A DNA stretch of 64,000 nt from contig JAGVSM010003945.1 of the NCBI GenBank assembly GCA_022494885.1, positions 62,001 through 126,000 of the forward strand, given 5' to 3'. This stretch comes from Micrasema longulum. Taxonomy: Eukaryota > Arthropoda > Insecta > Trichoptera > Brachycentridae. The notes under the pieces were generated by a model. It ran no database searches and was not told the origin of the DNA. It saw only the letters and a list, made by a program, of their open reading frames with translations. Below are positions 54,280-64,000 of the stretch, one piece after another; the stretch's first letter is position 1, and each line of letters begins with the position of its first letter. The translations under genes and the position numbers were made by a program.

Positions 54280-54370
54280 CAAAAAAACTTGTAAAGCTTT
54301 GAAACTGGTCGGTAGAAAAAATAAAAAATAAGTTGTTAAACACAAAGTTGTTTTTATTTATTTTATTATA
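54280..54370 (+). repeat. Hammerhead-like retroelement tail (ACCGGT family, copy 2)
   Basis: ACATTGACAAAAAAACTTGT then AAAGCTTTGAAACTGGTCGG and TAGAAAAAATAAAAAATAAG ending in AAAGTTGTTTTTATTTA. Compare 4055-4172 (-) and 54600-54690 (+). The position where CUGANGA would be reads TTGACAA. Confidence 0.5.
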
Positions 54371-54599
54371 ATGAATAATTACAAAATGAGTGCTTCAAAT
54401 ATAAAATTCATAATAACAATATTTCCTTCAGTCTACTCCTGTCTAGTTTTAAAGATCGTATCCATCTCACTTCAAATTCCCATCTAGACAATCATGACAA
54501 AAATACTCGACTTATAAGATCCATATGTTTCAATATGCATTTATTAGATAATTTTTAGTGATCGCTGTTTGAATAAAATAGGATAAGATTCATTAGTTA

Positions 54600-54690
54600 A
54601 GTATACTTTGATAAAGAAGCTTGTGTAGCTTTGAAACCGTTCAAAATTAAAGTTAAAAATAAAGTTGTTTAGTATTTTTTTTAAACTTAA
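54600..54690 (+). repeat. Hammerhead-like retroelement tail (ACCGGT family, copy 3)
   Basis: ACTTTGATAAAGAAGCTTGT then GTAGCTTTGAAACCGTTC and AAAATAAAGTTGTTTAG. The box equivalent reads TTGATAA; helix III palindrome damaged. Confidence 0.5.
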
Positions 54691-55084
54691 TAGTGTTTGA
54701 AGAAATGATTGACTCACAAGATATAAATAAAATGAAACGCAGTAGATGAAGGACAAAAAAAGAAGTCGTGAGTCAATAAACTGATACGGTGTGGCACTGA
54801 CTGAAGAAAAACTTAATATCTAAATTATTGCGTTCTGGAGAAAACGGTACCGAGAAATAAAAAAAAAGGTTCAAAATCGAGTCTATTGATGAGCAATACA
54901 TTTTGTGACATACTTTAATTTTGGCACATTATTTAAATAAGGACTTAATTCAGTTCTTAAAATGTCACGCTGACACCGATTTTAATTGCAGACATTAAAT
55001 CATTTACGCCACAGATGATGAAATTAATCAACAAACCATGCAAAGCAATCAGGTAACATATTTATCAATAACTGATTTAATATT
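54691..55084. other. No recognised feature
   Basis: No signal. Confidence 0.35.
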
Positions 55085-55676
55085 ACATTTATCTTTTGAA
55101 TCTACATTCCTTCAATTCTTTCATATGTTCATGTTTGTGAAGTTAAAGAGCTGAAACCTTTATTTATGCGGGTGAGATTCATCTAATAGAATTATTTCAC
55201 CTACACACTAGGCAACGCCTGAAAAATTTTTTTTTTCAATTTCTATACTTCTTTATAAACCAGGTTGATTAATCAGCAATATTTTGAGTTTTTTCAAATT
55301 TTTGTAGACAAGGACTGGATTCAACTCCCTGGGGAGCTGTTAACATTAAAAAAAATTAGGCGTTGCCTAGTGTGTAGGTGAAATAATTCTATTAGATGAA
55401 TCTCACCCACATAAATAAAGGTTTCAGCTCTTTGACTTCACAAACATCAACTGATGAAAGAATTGAAGGAATGTAGATGTTCAAATATGGGCATAATGGC
55501 GAATGTTACACATAATAAGCCCTGTAGATGCCTAGACTTCTATATTACAGTCTCTTAAATGTTCTTTATCTCTGTTGTAATATGTTAATGTTAACAGCTT
55601 CCCAGGGAGTTGAATCCAGTCCTTGCCTACAAAAATTTGGACATACTCAAAATATTGTTAATATAACTCTATTATA
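55085..55676. mobile_element. Foldback element (family F), two partial copies in inverse order
   Basis: 55085-55262 is interior in minus orientation (GAATCTACATTCCTTCAATT, AGAGCTGAAACCTTTATTTA, ACTAGGCAACGCCTGA). 55278-55676 contains terminal TTTTTGTAGACAAGGACTGG, interior AGGCGTTGCCTAGTGTGTAG and the opposite terminus TGAATCCAGTCCTTGCCTAC, AAATTTGGACATACTC. The two halves together form a large palindrome. Confidence 0.75.
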
Positions 55677-55859
55677 TATATATATAATATCGAGGCCCAG
55701 ACAACTACCTCCACCGCAACTGGCGACTGAATTAACAACAAAGATATATAAAAGTAAAATTTATTCCAATAATATTATTCTATTTTGGATACCTAACCAA
55801 CAATATATTATGTTTTCTATGCTTTGAAAAGAAAAACAATATTTGAAAACTGCAAATAA

Positions 55860-55960
55860 AACAAGATAAAATACAATATTTGCCTTACGGCAATATGCCC
55901 GCCCTTATATGTATATAAATTGTATATGTGTATAAAGTGTTAAATAAATAAATAATGTTT
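55860..55960 (+). mobile_element. LINE 3' tail, TTGCCTTACGGCAA hairpin
   Basis: ATTTGCCTTACGGCAATATG, CCCGCCCTTATATGTATATA and GTGTTAAATAAATAAATAAT. Same family as 1604-2085 and 17778-18330, in the opposite orientation. Confidence 0.75.
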
Positions 55961-55964
55961 AAAG

Positions 55965-56510
55965 TATGTCTAAATGTTTGAAGACATGCTGGATTTCCTC
56001 CCTAGGGATTTGAGATTGAAATTTGTTGCAACAGAGAGGGAAATAAATTTTAAGAAGAGAGTATGGAAGTCTAGGCATTTATTTACTAGGCATTGGCGGC
56101 CTCCGTGGTGTAGTGGTCAAGACGCTTGACTCACGCACGGAAGGTTCCGGGTTCGATTCCCGGTGAGAACACAAAAATTTAAAAATGTGAATTTTCTCAA
56201 GCCTGGTTGTTCTGTAATGTAATTTACCGCTGTAATTGGGCCTCTTGGCCTGTTGTGGTGAAAAAAAAAAAAAAAAAAAAAATACAGCTCATGACCTTTT
56301 TTTACCTGATTAAAGTGGCCAGTTTACACGCGCTGTGTAACATTCGCCATTCTGCCTATTTTTAAACATCTACAGTTCCTTGACTCCTTTATCTGGTGAC
56401 TTTTATAAAGAAAAAGATCTTTTGAAACTTTTATTGATGTGGGTGAGATGCATCCGCCTGATTATTGGGTCATAAGCCCTGTAAATGCCAAGACTTTCAT
56501 ATTCCATCTC
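55965..56510. mobile_element. Foldback element (family F) interrupted by a SINE
   Basis: AAGACATGCTGGATTTCCTC, TTTGTTGCAACAGAGAGGGA and GGAAGTCTAGGCATTTA on the left. After the SINE come TACAGCTCATGACC, AGTGGCCAGTTTACACGCG, CATTCGCCATTCTGCCTATT and GGGTCATAAGCCCTGTAAAT. Confidence 0.7.
56095..56282 (+). mobile_element. tRNA-derived SINE, family A (copy 2, with poly(A))
   Basis: Head GGCGGCCTCCGTGGTGTAGT with TGGTCAAGACGC (A-box-like) and GGTTCGATTCCCGG (B box), body, then GGGCCTCTTGGCCTGTTGTG and a 20-base A-run. It is inserted in the foldback element at TTTACTAGGCATT | TACAGCTCATG; a clean target duplication is not certain. Confidence 0.88.
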
Positions 56511-57699
56511 AAAAATACCCACGTAATTCGCAACCACTGCTTAATAATTCATTTTCCATCATTTATTTATTTAAATCATAAATACGCCTCTCATTTTACA
56601 TGCGTGCGTCCCCCATTACTGTCAATAACCGACTGAATCCGTTTCACACAAACACTGGCCACAGAACAGCGTCTCTGTTTTCCTTGTTATGAGTTAAATC
56701 TTCGTGTTCGCTCTTATACAGATTCACTACTGTATTGGCGGACATTCATTCTTCGCGTAGAAAGAATAAACATCCGGTGTGAAAATGTCGATTTGAAGAT
56801 TACAAAAAACATCATTTCATCATTTTAAAAAATAACAGAGATATTATATTATCCAGTCTTGTATCGTATGTAGACTAGTGTGACATCACAGCCACACAAG
56901 AGTTAAGAGAAAAATAGTGGAGGCACAAAAATGCAACTAAAACAAGATAAAAAGTATAAATAAAATAATGATTTCTAATTTTTAATTTCGCTCAACTAAG
57001 ATTTAATTCGTATTTTTTATTTTTGTTTTGAACCTAATGACATGAGTAGTTAGGTACATATTTTTTATGTCAAAAAAAGAAAGCATATTTTTTTTGCGAA
57101 TGCATTACGGAATGATGTTTATCATAATATTGCGATATTCCCTTTTTTCATTTTTAAATGTCACCATACATTTCTGCCCTTTTTGTGGTTGTTCGAAAGC
57201 CTTGTTCTAGATTTAAAGAAGAAATGAAGATTTTTCAATCTTTAAATGTCAACATCAACGAGATTGCCAGTGCGAAAACAAAGCCAATATATCGTATTGC
57301 GAAGTATCCAGGTCTTGACAACCATCGAATCTCTCGCTTGCATAGTCCAAGGGGCCGTACAAACGAACAAATATTTCAAAACCGTTATGATTTTTTAATC
57401 GAACAAACATTAAAATATCATAAAGCAGTTTATTCGAAAAAATGTATTTTTTAAAATCATATAGCAAATGTAATCGCACAAAGTAGACTCTATTTTTAAC
57501 TGTCTTTGTTTTCAAGTAATGCTACATACCACACACCTATAGCTTGCATTTGTCGGGAATAAAATATATACGGCCGAAGTAACAAAATTGTCATTTTTCA
57601 TGATGCTCTCTTAACTTTTGCGAATAATCTCTAAGGAATAAATGTTAGTAAGTTCACACGAACAATTTACTTTTCATTGTTTTGTGTAAGTATATATTT
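56511..57699. other. No gene recognised
   Basis: 56870-56908 is the inverse of the 33192-33250 spacer sequence (GACATCACAGCCACACAAGA). The plus-strand frame 57158-57454 (98 codons) shows no recognisable motif and is left uncalled. Confidence 0.4.
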
Positions 57700-57870
57700 T
57701 TCTTTAAATAAGTTTGAAAAAAACAGCAGATATCGTTATGTTTATTTTGTGTAATTCTATAATTGAAGATATATATGCGCGTGAAATTGTATCAAGTAAT
57801 ACGTTTAATTTGTATGTTTTCTAGTATGTATCTTTGTTGGATTACCTTATAAAATAAAACAAAATAAAAC
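57700..57870 (+). mobile_element. LINE 3' UTR tail (related to 24650-24985)
   Basis: AATTCTATAATTGAAGATAT, TTTGTATGTTTTC and TTTGTTGGATTACC before AAAATAAAACAAAATAAAAC. Confidence 0.45.
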
Positions 57871-57994
57871 ATTAAAATATCATAGATGAGAGAATTCGAA
57901 AAAATATTAAAAAGCCATAAATAATAATTAAATACAAAAATCAATATTTATTTTTCATTCTTAGACCATGTTAAATTTGGGAAAATCAAAAGAA

Positions 57995-58180
57995 TGCAAA
58001 TATTTATTTTCTAAAAAAAATGAAAAAACATGTATCTGTTTAAAATTTTTAAGCATTCTCGTCGACGACCTGCAATTATTGAACATGTTTAAAAAGAAAA
58101 AAAAGATGCAAATTCTATTTTTCATACAGAAATCATAATTTGACTTTGTAGATAACATCCCATAGTAATACAGGCCATGG
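57995..58180. mobile_element. GGGCCC-MITE, diverged partial copy
   Basis: CGTCGACGACCTGCAATTAT, TTTCATACAGAAATCATAAT, GACTTTGTAGATAACATCCC and AGTAATACAGGCC match the family right half. Confidence 0.55.
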
Positions 58181-58837
58181 AAGGAAGTAATGAATAATAC
58201 ATCAAACCACCCAGACCTATTGAGAAAAAAATCTGTATGGATTTTTTTTCTTGTAACTGGTGGGAATCGAATCCGCGACGCTAGTTTAAGAGTTAAGGAG
58301 TAAGTAATTAAACAAAAATTAATAAATTATTAATGGACATTTTTTTTTTTTTATCATACTACAGTTTAACACACGTTCGATCATTATTTGAAGTCCTAAC
58401 AGTAACACAAAAAGAAGATTTTTGACGATTTGTGGAGTTTTACAAGTTAGGGTGACGAAAATTAGCGGTCTGTTGTAATTTATTATAGCGGTAGAAGTGA
58501 AAAAAACATATTTTCAATCATTACCAGAACGGTGAACGCTACAGTGTATAGCGATGAATGAAACCAGCAAAAAATAATATACCCTCGTGAAAGGACAAAA
58601 ACCAGCCATAAGTACTTTGGATAATTTCTGATAATTAAAAAGGCAAGGACAAATGAAAGACAGTCTAAAATACTATACTTCTTACTAAAATGACTTAGTC
58701 GACTACTTGAAAAGTAAAATTGGAAAATAATTTAAAGTTAACATGAAAAAGTACATGATGACTAGATATTAGATATGAGACGAGATATTACATGACGTTA
58801 ATACGTTTTTATTTGTTTTATATTTTATATTTAACTT
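58181..58837. other. No gene; tRNA-like remnant
   Basis: GGTGGGAATCGAATCCGCGA at 58259 is an isolated inverted B-box of a decayed SINE head. Nothing else recognised. Confidence 0.35.
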
Positions 58838-59430
58838 TATGTACATAATGTTGATTGTACATTGGCGGGCTTATTGAAAATAGCAATTTCCTCCAACCAA
58901 CCAATAAAATAAAATAAATATTTTTTATATTCAAGTTACAAATCATATTCAATGGAAAAAAAAAACTAAAGATATATAAAAACAGAAATAACTGTATTTG
59001 GATATAAATTACCTTAAATCAATACTATTACTCAATGGGAAGGAAGAAAAAGAGGAAAGAGGAAAGGAGGAGAGATTTTTGAAGAGGAAGGAGATATTTT
59101 TTCATGACATCTTTGATGGTAGATAGGAGATGAGTCCACAATCAAGCCGCATGGACACTATATGAGTTAGAGAAGAAAGAGGAATTGGATAGGTATTAAG
59201 AGACTACTTTGAGCATTAGAACGAAGAGGTAAACCATGAACTGATAAGCGTTGAAAATTTTCACGGAGGTATGTACGAGCGTTAGGACTATAAAGTACAT
59301 TGAACAGAAGTGAGAGAGAGTTATAGTCTCTCCGCTGTCTGATTTTGATCAGAAATGTGGTCATACTTCATACCCGGTACGATAATCAGAAGGGTGGTCA
59401 TATTTCATTTTAAATGGCTCTAGCGGGTTG
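58838..59430 (-). pseudogene. CR1/Jockey-like LINE, C-terminal part and 3' UTR
   Basis: Minus strand 59364-59190 reads IKIRQRRDYNSLSLLFNVLY, SPNARTYLRENFQRLSVHGL and PLRSNAQSSLLIPIQ. The decayed VHAAWL---L-STIKDV end follows. The 3' tail has GGTTGGTTGGAGGAAATTGC and AATAAGCCCGCCAATGTACA, with A-rich sequence to about 58800. Same family as 11070-11165 and related to 17778-18330. No active site. Confidence 0.8.
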
Positions 59431-59929
59431 TTTTTAAAAGTGCGTATTTGGGAAACGAAATCAACACAGGAATTCAAAAACTGAATCTCGGAAGGAGACA
59501 GGTAAAATAAATGGTTAGTAATAAGGCAAGTTGCTTAGGACTGCTTCGGTAAACATTTTGCAATATTTTACTCCAAACACTCAACGATACTTGCGACATC
59601 AGTGAAGAAAGTCTGCCTTTGAAAATGAACAGACATACTGACCACGTGACCTTTAACACTACCATTTAGCACTCATATAATAATATTTATATCTTGTCCC
59701 TCGAGTTTGCATTTTTTAACACTCATTAAACAAGCCGGTGACATCATATTTTCATTCACACCGATGAAAGTTTTTGGCTCTATTGACAAATGTGATGTCG
59801 AGAAATATTTATAGAAAACTAAAATACCGCTCGGCCTATGAGAGAACGCTTTGTGTTTCTGGTCAAAATTTAACAATGCTGGCCACATTTTTGAGCAAGC
59901 TACAATACTTTCCTGTAATGAACTACATA
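59431..59929. other. No gene recognised
   Basis: Minus-strand frames at 59474-59888 could be more decayed LINE, but no motif was recognised. Confidence 0.35.
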
Positions 59930-60090
59930 TGATAAATATATTGCGTTTTTTACTGACATTTCTTGGTGGAACTGCATTTTAATTATAATAATAAAAATAC
60001 GTAAATAGTTTTATTGCACTTTTATTCATAATTTTTGACCAGTGACCGGGTTTCGTCGAGACCGAAATCGTCACACTGGTGGTCTTGTAA
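59930..60090 (-). mobile_element. Single-copy end of the 37.2-kb hammerhead-bearing family
   Basis: The minus strand carries ACCAGTGTGACGATTTCGG, GAAACCCGGTCACTGGTC, then AATAAAACTATTTACGTATT and AAATGCAGTTCCACCAAG, matching 37253-37365. No inverted partner is present here. Confidence 0.7.
60038..60080 (-). ncRNA. Hammerhead-like motif with a different core substitution
   Basis: Helix I ACCAGT/ACTGGT is a perfect 6-bp stem. The box reads GTGACGA (C3 to G). Helix II is partly paired (TCG/CGA), and GAAA is intact, followed by ACCCGGT and the cleavage C. The 37.2-kb copy has the reverse situation: intact box, altered GAAA. Confidence 0.5.
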
Positions 60091-61311
60091 ATTAAAACAT
60101 ATATTTAAGGACAATGTTTTTTATAACAAACGCAAACAAAAAAAAATAAACATACCCAAATACTTCTTTACATATAAAATAAACTCTTGATCGGGTAGAA
60201 ATAATAGTTTGATAGTAATAATCATTAAACTCAAGTAAATTCATACAGATGTGCATATTTTTGTATGGAAAACTCAAACTGAGTAATAAAGACTTCACAG
60301 TTCGCATTTCAGTCCTGGCAGAATTAAATATTTTCAGAGTGGCTCATTTATTCAAATGTACACGAATTTTAAGATATATTACTCCTTTTCCTACAGAAAA
60401 TAAAAAGCCGAATTTATTGTTTAATTCTATTCTATTCTGTATATACATGTATAACATATTTGAGACATTAAATAACATTTAAAGTATTATTTTATTTAAA
60501 AAAATAATTTATATAACTTCAAATACACTAAAAATCTAAAACAGTGTAAGCCACTCTCCAAGTGCTAGTCTAATTTTTTTTAAGTTACAGCTTTGAGATA
60601 ACTAAATAAATATATAAGTGGATTATAATAGAAAAAAACTCTCATTATTTATGTAACCATATTAATTAAATAAAAATTAACGATATCTTTTAAATCGTGT
60701 ATATTTTTTCTTCTTAAGTCGGCATTACACAAAAAAGTTCGCTTTTAGTTTAAGAACAGTCTCGTTTGTATTGGTGCTAATTCATGTGGTTTTTCTAATG
60801 ATATCGAAGAAAATTAAATAAAGCAAAATGAATTTCACTGCAATTAGAAAAATATTTATTATTGTGAAAAACAACATAAATTATATGAATAAACACGTAC
60901 AAAAAGTAGCACACACATCCACTTAAAGTTTTAACAAATATATATATCGTAAACATACAACGAAAACTGGCCAACTCAGAATTCTTATTTGTTGGAAAAT
61001 CAAGATTTAAGTTTTTACACAAACTCGTAGTTTTGCTATTTAGTAAACTTTTGATTTTGAGTGTTTATTGTTTTACAAATCACAAAGCATTAGGAATGTA
61101 TTGTGTTAGTATGGGAGTGCTTTGATTTTTTCAATATTTCCCGTAGAAGATATTCATAGACTGACATGATCAATATGCAATTATCAAAACTTTGAGATAT
61201 AAGTGCACTTGGTTATTTTTTCATTAAAGATACTATTCAGCACTAAAACTTGGCAAAATTTGACTTGGCCGCTTTTCGATGAATGCTCACGATATAATAG
61301 TGAAATATGTC
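60091..61311. other. No gene recognised
   Basis: 60235-60325 faintly resembles GGGCCC-MITE interior (TATTTTTGTATGGAAAACTC). Otherwise AT-rich with no signal. Confidence 0.35.
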
Positions 61312-61556
61312 GGTAGTCAGATGGCAGAAGGGGCCATCTGTATTTTTGTCGATGTTTAAGTTTTCAAAAGTTTTAATTGATATTTCAGTAAATACACACA
61401 GAAAAAAATTAAGAAAATCAGCGTCATTTAGAATGGTAATTTATTATTGAAAAGCAACACTAAAATATTTTAGTTTGTGTCTTGAAATTGAGACGTATTT
61501 CAGTTCTCCTGAACATTTTTGAAAATTACAGATGGTCCCTTCTGCCATCTGACTAC
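61312..61556. mobile_element. MITE with 33-bp terminal inverted repeats
   Basis: GTAGTCAGATGGCAGAAGGG at the left and CCCTTCTGCCATCTGACTAC at the right are complementary. Each end itself contains a mini-palindrome (AGATGGC...GCCATCT). About 245 bp and no coding frame. Confidence 0.85.
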
Positions 61557-61679
61557 TGATGTTACATCATAAAAAGAAAAAATATAAAACAAGAAAAGAG
61601 ACTAAGAGCATCGAAAGAAGGTAGAGGATAAGGAGATAATGGAGAGGAGAGGAAAGGGGGTTTTTGTAATATAATTTGA

Positions 61680-61850
61680 TCGAATAATTTATACTTAATA
61701 TTATAAATGCGAAAGTGTGTTTGTTCGTTCGTTTATGAGTCCTTCACGTCTCAACGGAGCGATCGATCAACATTTTTTTGCGCAGAGATAGCCGAAGAGA
61801 TGGGAAGTAAAATAGGCTACTTTTTTTTCAACCCAAAAAATAAAATAAAA
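61680..61850 (+). repeat. Insect-type dispersed repeat (ATTATAAATGCGAAAGTGTGT type)
   Basis: AATATTATAAATGCGAAAGT, a TTTGTTCGTTCGTTT run, CTTCACGTCTCAACGGAGCG and AAATAGGCTACTTTTT are in the order of a repeat that is very common in insect, especially lepidopteran, genomes. That identification is from memory and is an inference. Confidence 0.5.
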
Positions 61851-63790
61851 AAACACAAAAAAAAGAAATATGGTAACAATCAGCAACAGTATTCGAAAAT
61901 GAGTAGGCGGTAAGGGCGATGTCAAAAATAATCAATTTGAAATTGATTCATTAAATTTCTATAATTGGCTTACTTCACGAATTGTTAATTTGGTCAGCTT
62001 TTCATGTTGGTTTTGTGTTAAGATTTTAGATTTGTGAACAGAATAACGATGACACGTCACTATAGACCTTACGGGACGTCGTATTTCTTAAATAGCGATA
62101 GTTGGAAGACAGAGCTACTTTAATTTTTTTATCCCGATAAAAACATCATTCCAACCAGAAAATTATTTTTGATAAATGAAAACTCCCATTGGTAAACGAC
62201 ACAACTAATTACCTAAATAATTTCTCTCTAATACCACGTGAGCGAAACAGCGAATAAAATTTAGTATGATGTAAAAAGAACACATTTCTCATGAATTTTG
62301 TCGACTTATCAGTTTGGGTCCCAGCGTTTATTAAAAATTCACTATTTAGATCCATTATTTTTATTTTTTCTTGTTTTGAATTTCATATTATTAAAAAAAT
62401 ATATATTGTTATTTCTTAATTGTATTATTACATTTACTTCCTCTTATTACATGTATATAAGAACAGGTATTTTTATACCTAGCGCAAGGAATTTTTGCTG
62501 ACAATTTTATATTAGAACTCAATTTAATGTCACATGTCTTTGTTTTGCAAATAAATCATATGAACCTTTTGTGTCAATAAACGCCGCATTTCGGCACTGA
62601 AACTGAAAAATTAACGTTTAATTATTTCGAAAAACATTTTTTCTTAAATAAAAGTATTCTTCAAATAATTTATTTAGTACACATTAACCCTCCCTCCCCG
62701 GTAATGTATAGCTAGTACATTGCGTCTAATAACTAAAATATCTTTATAAATATAATAAATATTGAGTTTAGATTTTCAGTACTCCTATATTACACATTTA
62801 CGTATCGAATGAAATATTTTTTTTATTAAATAATAAGTATAAAGTGCACAATAAAAGCATTTATCGGAAATAGGGGATAAATTACAAATATCATCAAAAG
62901 TATACTCACAGTATATCAATAACACCTGGCGTTACACGTCCGCCACATGTCCACTCACGTAGTCCAGTACTATAGCTACTTGGTAGCTCTCGGGAAGTTG
63001 GCGCGGGTTTACGTTTCCCCCTAGTCGTTAGCGATACCCAATGGTTTTTTCATGTTTCCAGCAGTTAAGATTTGAAAAATTATCATCTTTGAATTAAATT
63101 GTGGTTAATGAAAGCCATTCCCTATAAATACTTTATTTTTCCCTTTTTAAATCTCTTATCTTTTTAGTGTTTAGTGACTACACAGCACCGTAACGCGCGG
63201 GTGTTTTTAGGACAGTAAGAGAAATGTTAAATATAAAATATCTTTTATATCCACAGGAATTAATTTAGGCCTGAAATGGTCAACTCATGTAGTCGTTTTA
63301 TACCTTTCACCAAATTTATACATTTCGTACACGTGCGCTCCAGTAAATATACAGAGTAAGTACACTCGCAAATACACTTTGTTTGAAAACACATGTTCTG
63401 GAGCATTTTGCATAAAGTATTCGAGTATTCTCAAGGATTGCTGTTAAACTGAGACCAAAATAACTTAGTCGGTTCATTGTAGCGCAAGAGAGTATATTAT
63501 ATTGGGACATAAATATTTAGAAATTACTGTTTGGGTAGTTTTCCTAAATGTGCAAACAATAAGCGTGGGGTGGTGATAGAATTTTATATCAATTTGGCAG
63601 TAATATGGTTATTATAAGTTACGTCTAATAGGCCAGCGATTGAAGCCAGCGCGTTATATGCGCCACAAATATTTATTCAGATCAGCTCCACGAGTGGCGT
63701 TAATGAAAAATTTGATAAAAACCCTTTTTTTATTAAAGATTTCTAACCATTATCATGGTTATCAATAGATTTTTATTATTTAACTTATGT
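61851..63790. other. No gene recognised
   Basis: AT-rich with scattered frames (62298-62501 plus, 63316-63510 minus) lacking motifs. No repeat copy was recognised within the window. Confidence 0.35.
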
Positions 63791-63860
63791 ATATACCAGT
63801 TTTTCCAGTCTGAAGATGCTTGGTAGAGGGAGAAAACGCTAATAGGTCAAATAAAAAAGT
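63791..63860 (+). repeat. Decayed relative of the 15.8-kb hammerhead-like motif
   Basis: ATACCAGT...CCAGTCTGAAGATGC, GAAAACGCTAATAGGTCAAA and ACCAAGAATTTT parallel the 15.8-kb copy. The box CTGAAGA (63810-63816) and GAAA (63832-63835) persist, but helix II and the helix III palindrome are broken. Confidence 0.5.
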
Positions 63861-64000
63861 GGAAATGTACCAAGAATTTTCAATGAATAACAAAAATCTA
63901 ATGTAGATACTTATATATTTTATTACAAGTTGAATATATATTTTACAACCAATTCTTTAATTTACAGTACTTCTCCAAAAAAGAGAAAAACGCTTGTGCT

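Noticed and set aside
57158..57454. 98-codon frame as a small host gene
   Set aside because: No recognisable motif and no supporting context; could be a chance frame in both directions (57255-57515 minus is also open).
1..64000. A prokaryotic-type system (CRISPR array, operon, toxin-antitoxin)
   Set aside because: No operon-like gene packing, ribosome binding sites or regularly spaced repeats; SINEs, LINEs and PLEs identify the DNA as eukaryotic.

Overview
The window is 64 kb of very AT-rich eukaryotic DNA, most likely from an insect or other arthropod. The reasons are its contents: several 5'-truncated LINE families with hairpin 3' ends and A/T-rich (AATAAA-like) tails, three tRNA-derived SINE families, hAT-type and foldback MITEs, and Penelope-like elements (PLEs). 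No intact host gene, rRNA, functional tRNA or CRISPR array could be supported. All protein similarity that can be read belongs to broken retrotransposons, so this looks like an intergenic or intronic repeat-rich region. Family names rest on recognisable motifs, not on database searches.

Layout. 0-15 kb: LINE tails (RT fragments at 0.9-1.2, 5.6-5.8 and 13.6-14.5 kb), SINE copies, a perfect 92-bp inverted repeat at 7.7 kb, and several copies of a MITE with GGGCCC-type termini. 15-27 kb: SINE B, a complete hammerhead-like motif at 15.8 kb, RTE-like LINE fragments at 16.7-17.8 and 22.2-22.7 kb, and a nested LINE. 27-37 kb: mostly unrecognised AT-rich DNA with a tandem duplication (33.1 kb) and a LINE copy carrying a 5' inversion (33.8-34.2 kb). 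37-41 kb is the centrepiece: a head-to-head pair of Penelope-like elements (RT plus GIY-YIG) forming 1.3-kb inverted arms, with a 12-bp target duplication, a 33-bp one-sided extension and a hammerhead-type motif at each end. 41-57 kb: nested foldback elements, a hAT element with an 8-bp target duplication, more LINE tails, and a second PLE GIY-YIG fragment at 53.5 kb. 57-64 kb: LINE and MITE fragments plus two more hammerhead-like motifs.

The most interesting theme is a dispersed set of hammerhead-ribozyme-like motifs of several sequence families (near 7.8, 15.8, 37.25, 37.8, 40.5, 52.7, 60.05 and 63.8 kb, with weaker relatives at 1, 4.1, 13.4, 26.7, 54.3 and 54.6 kb). At four of these loci the motif-bearing element ends are arranged as head-to-head inverted pairs. 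Wherever the 5' core is present in the better copies, a U sits between the CUGANGA box and helix II, a departure from the textbook core. Only one of these pairs has visible coding capacity (the PLE). The others look like very short non-autonomous relatives or remnants that share its architecture.
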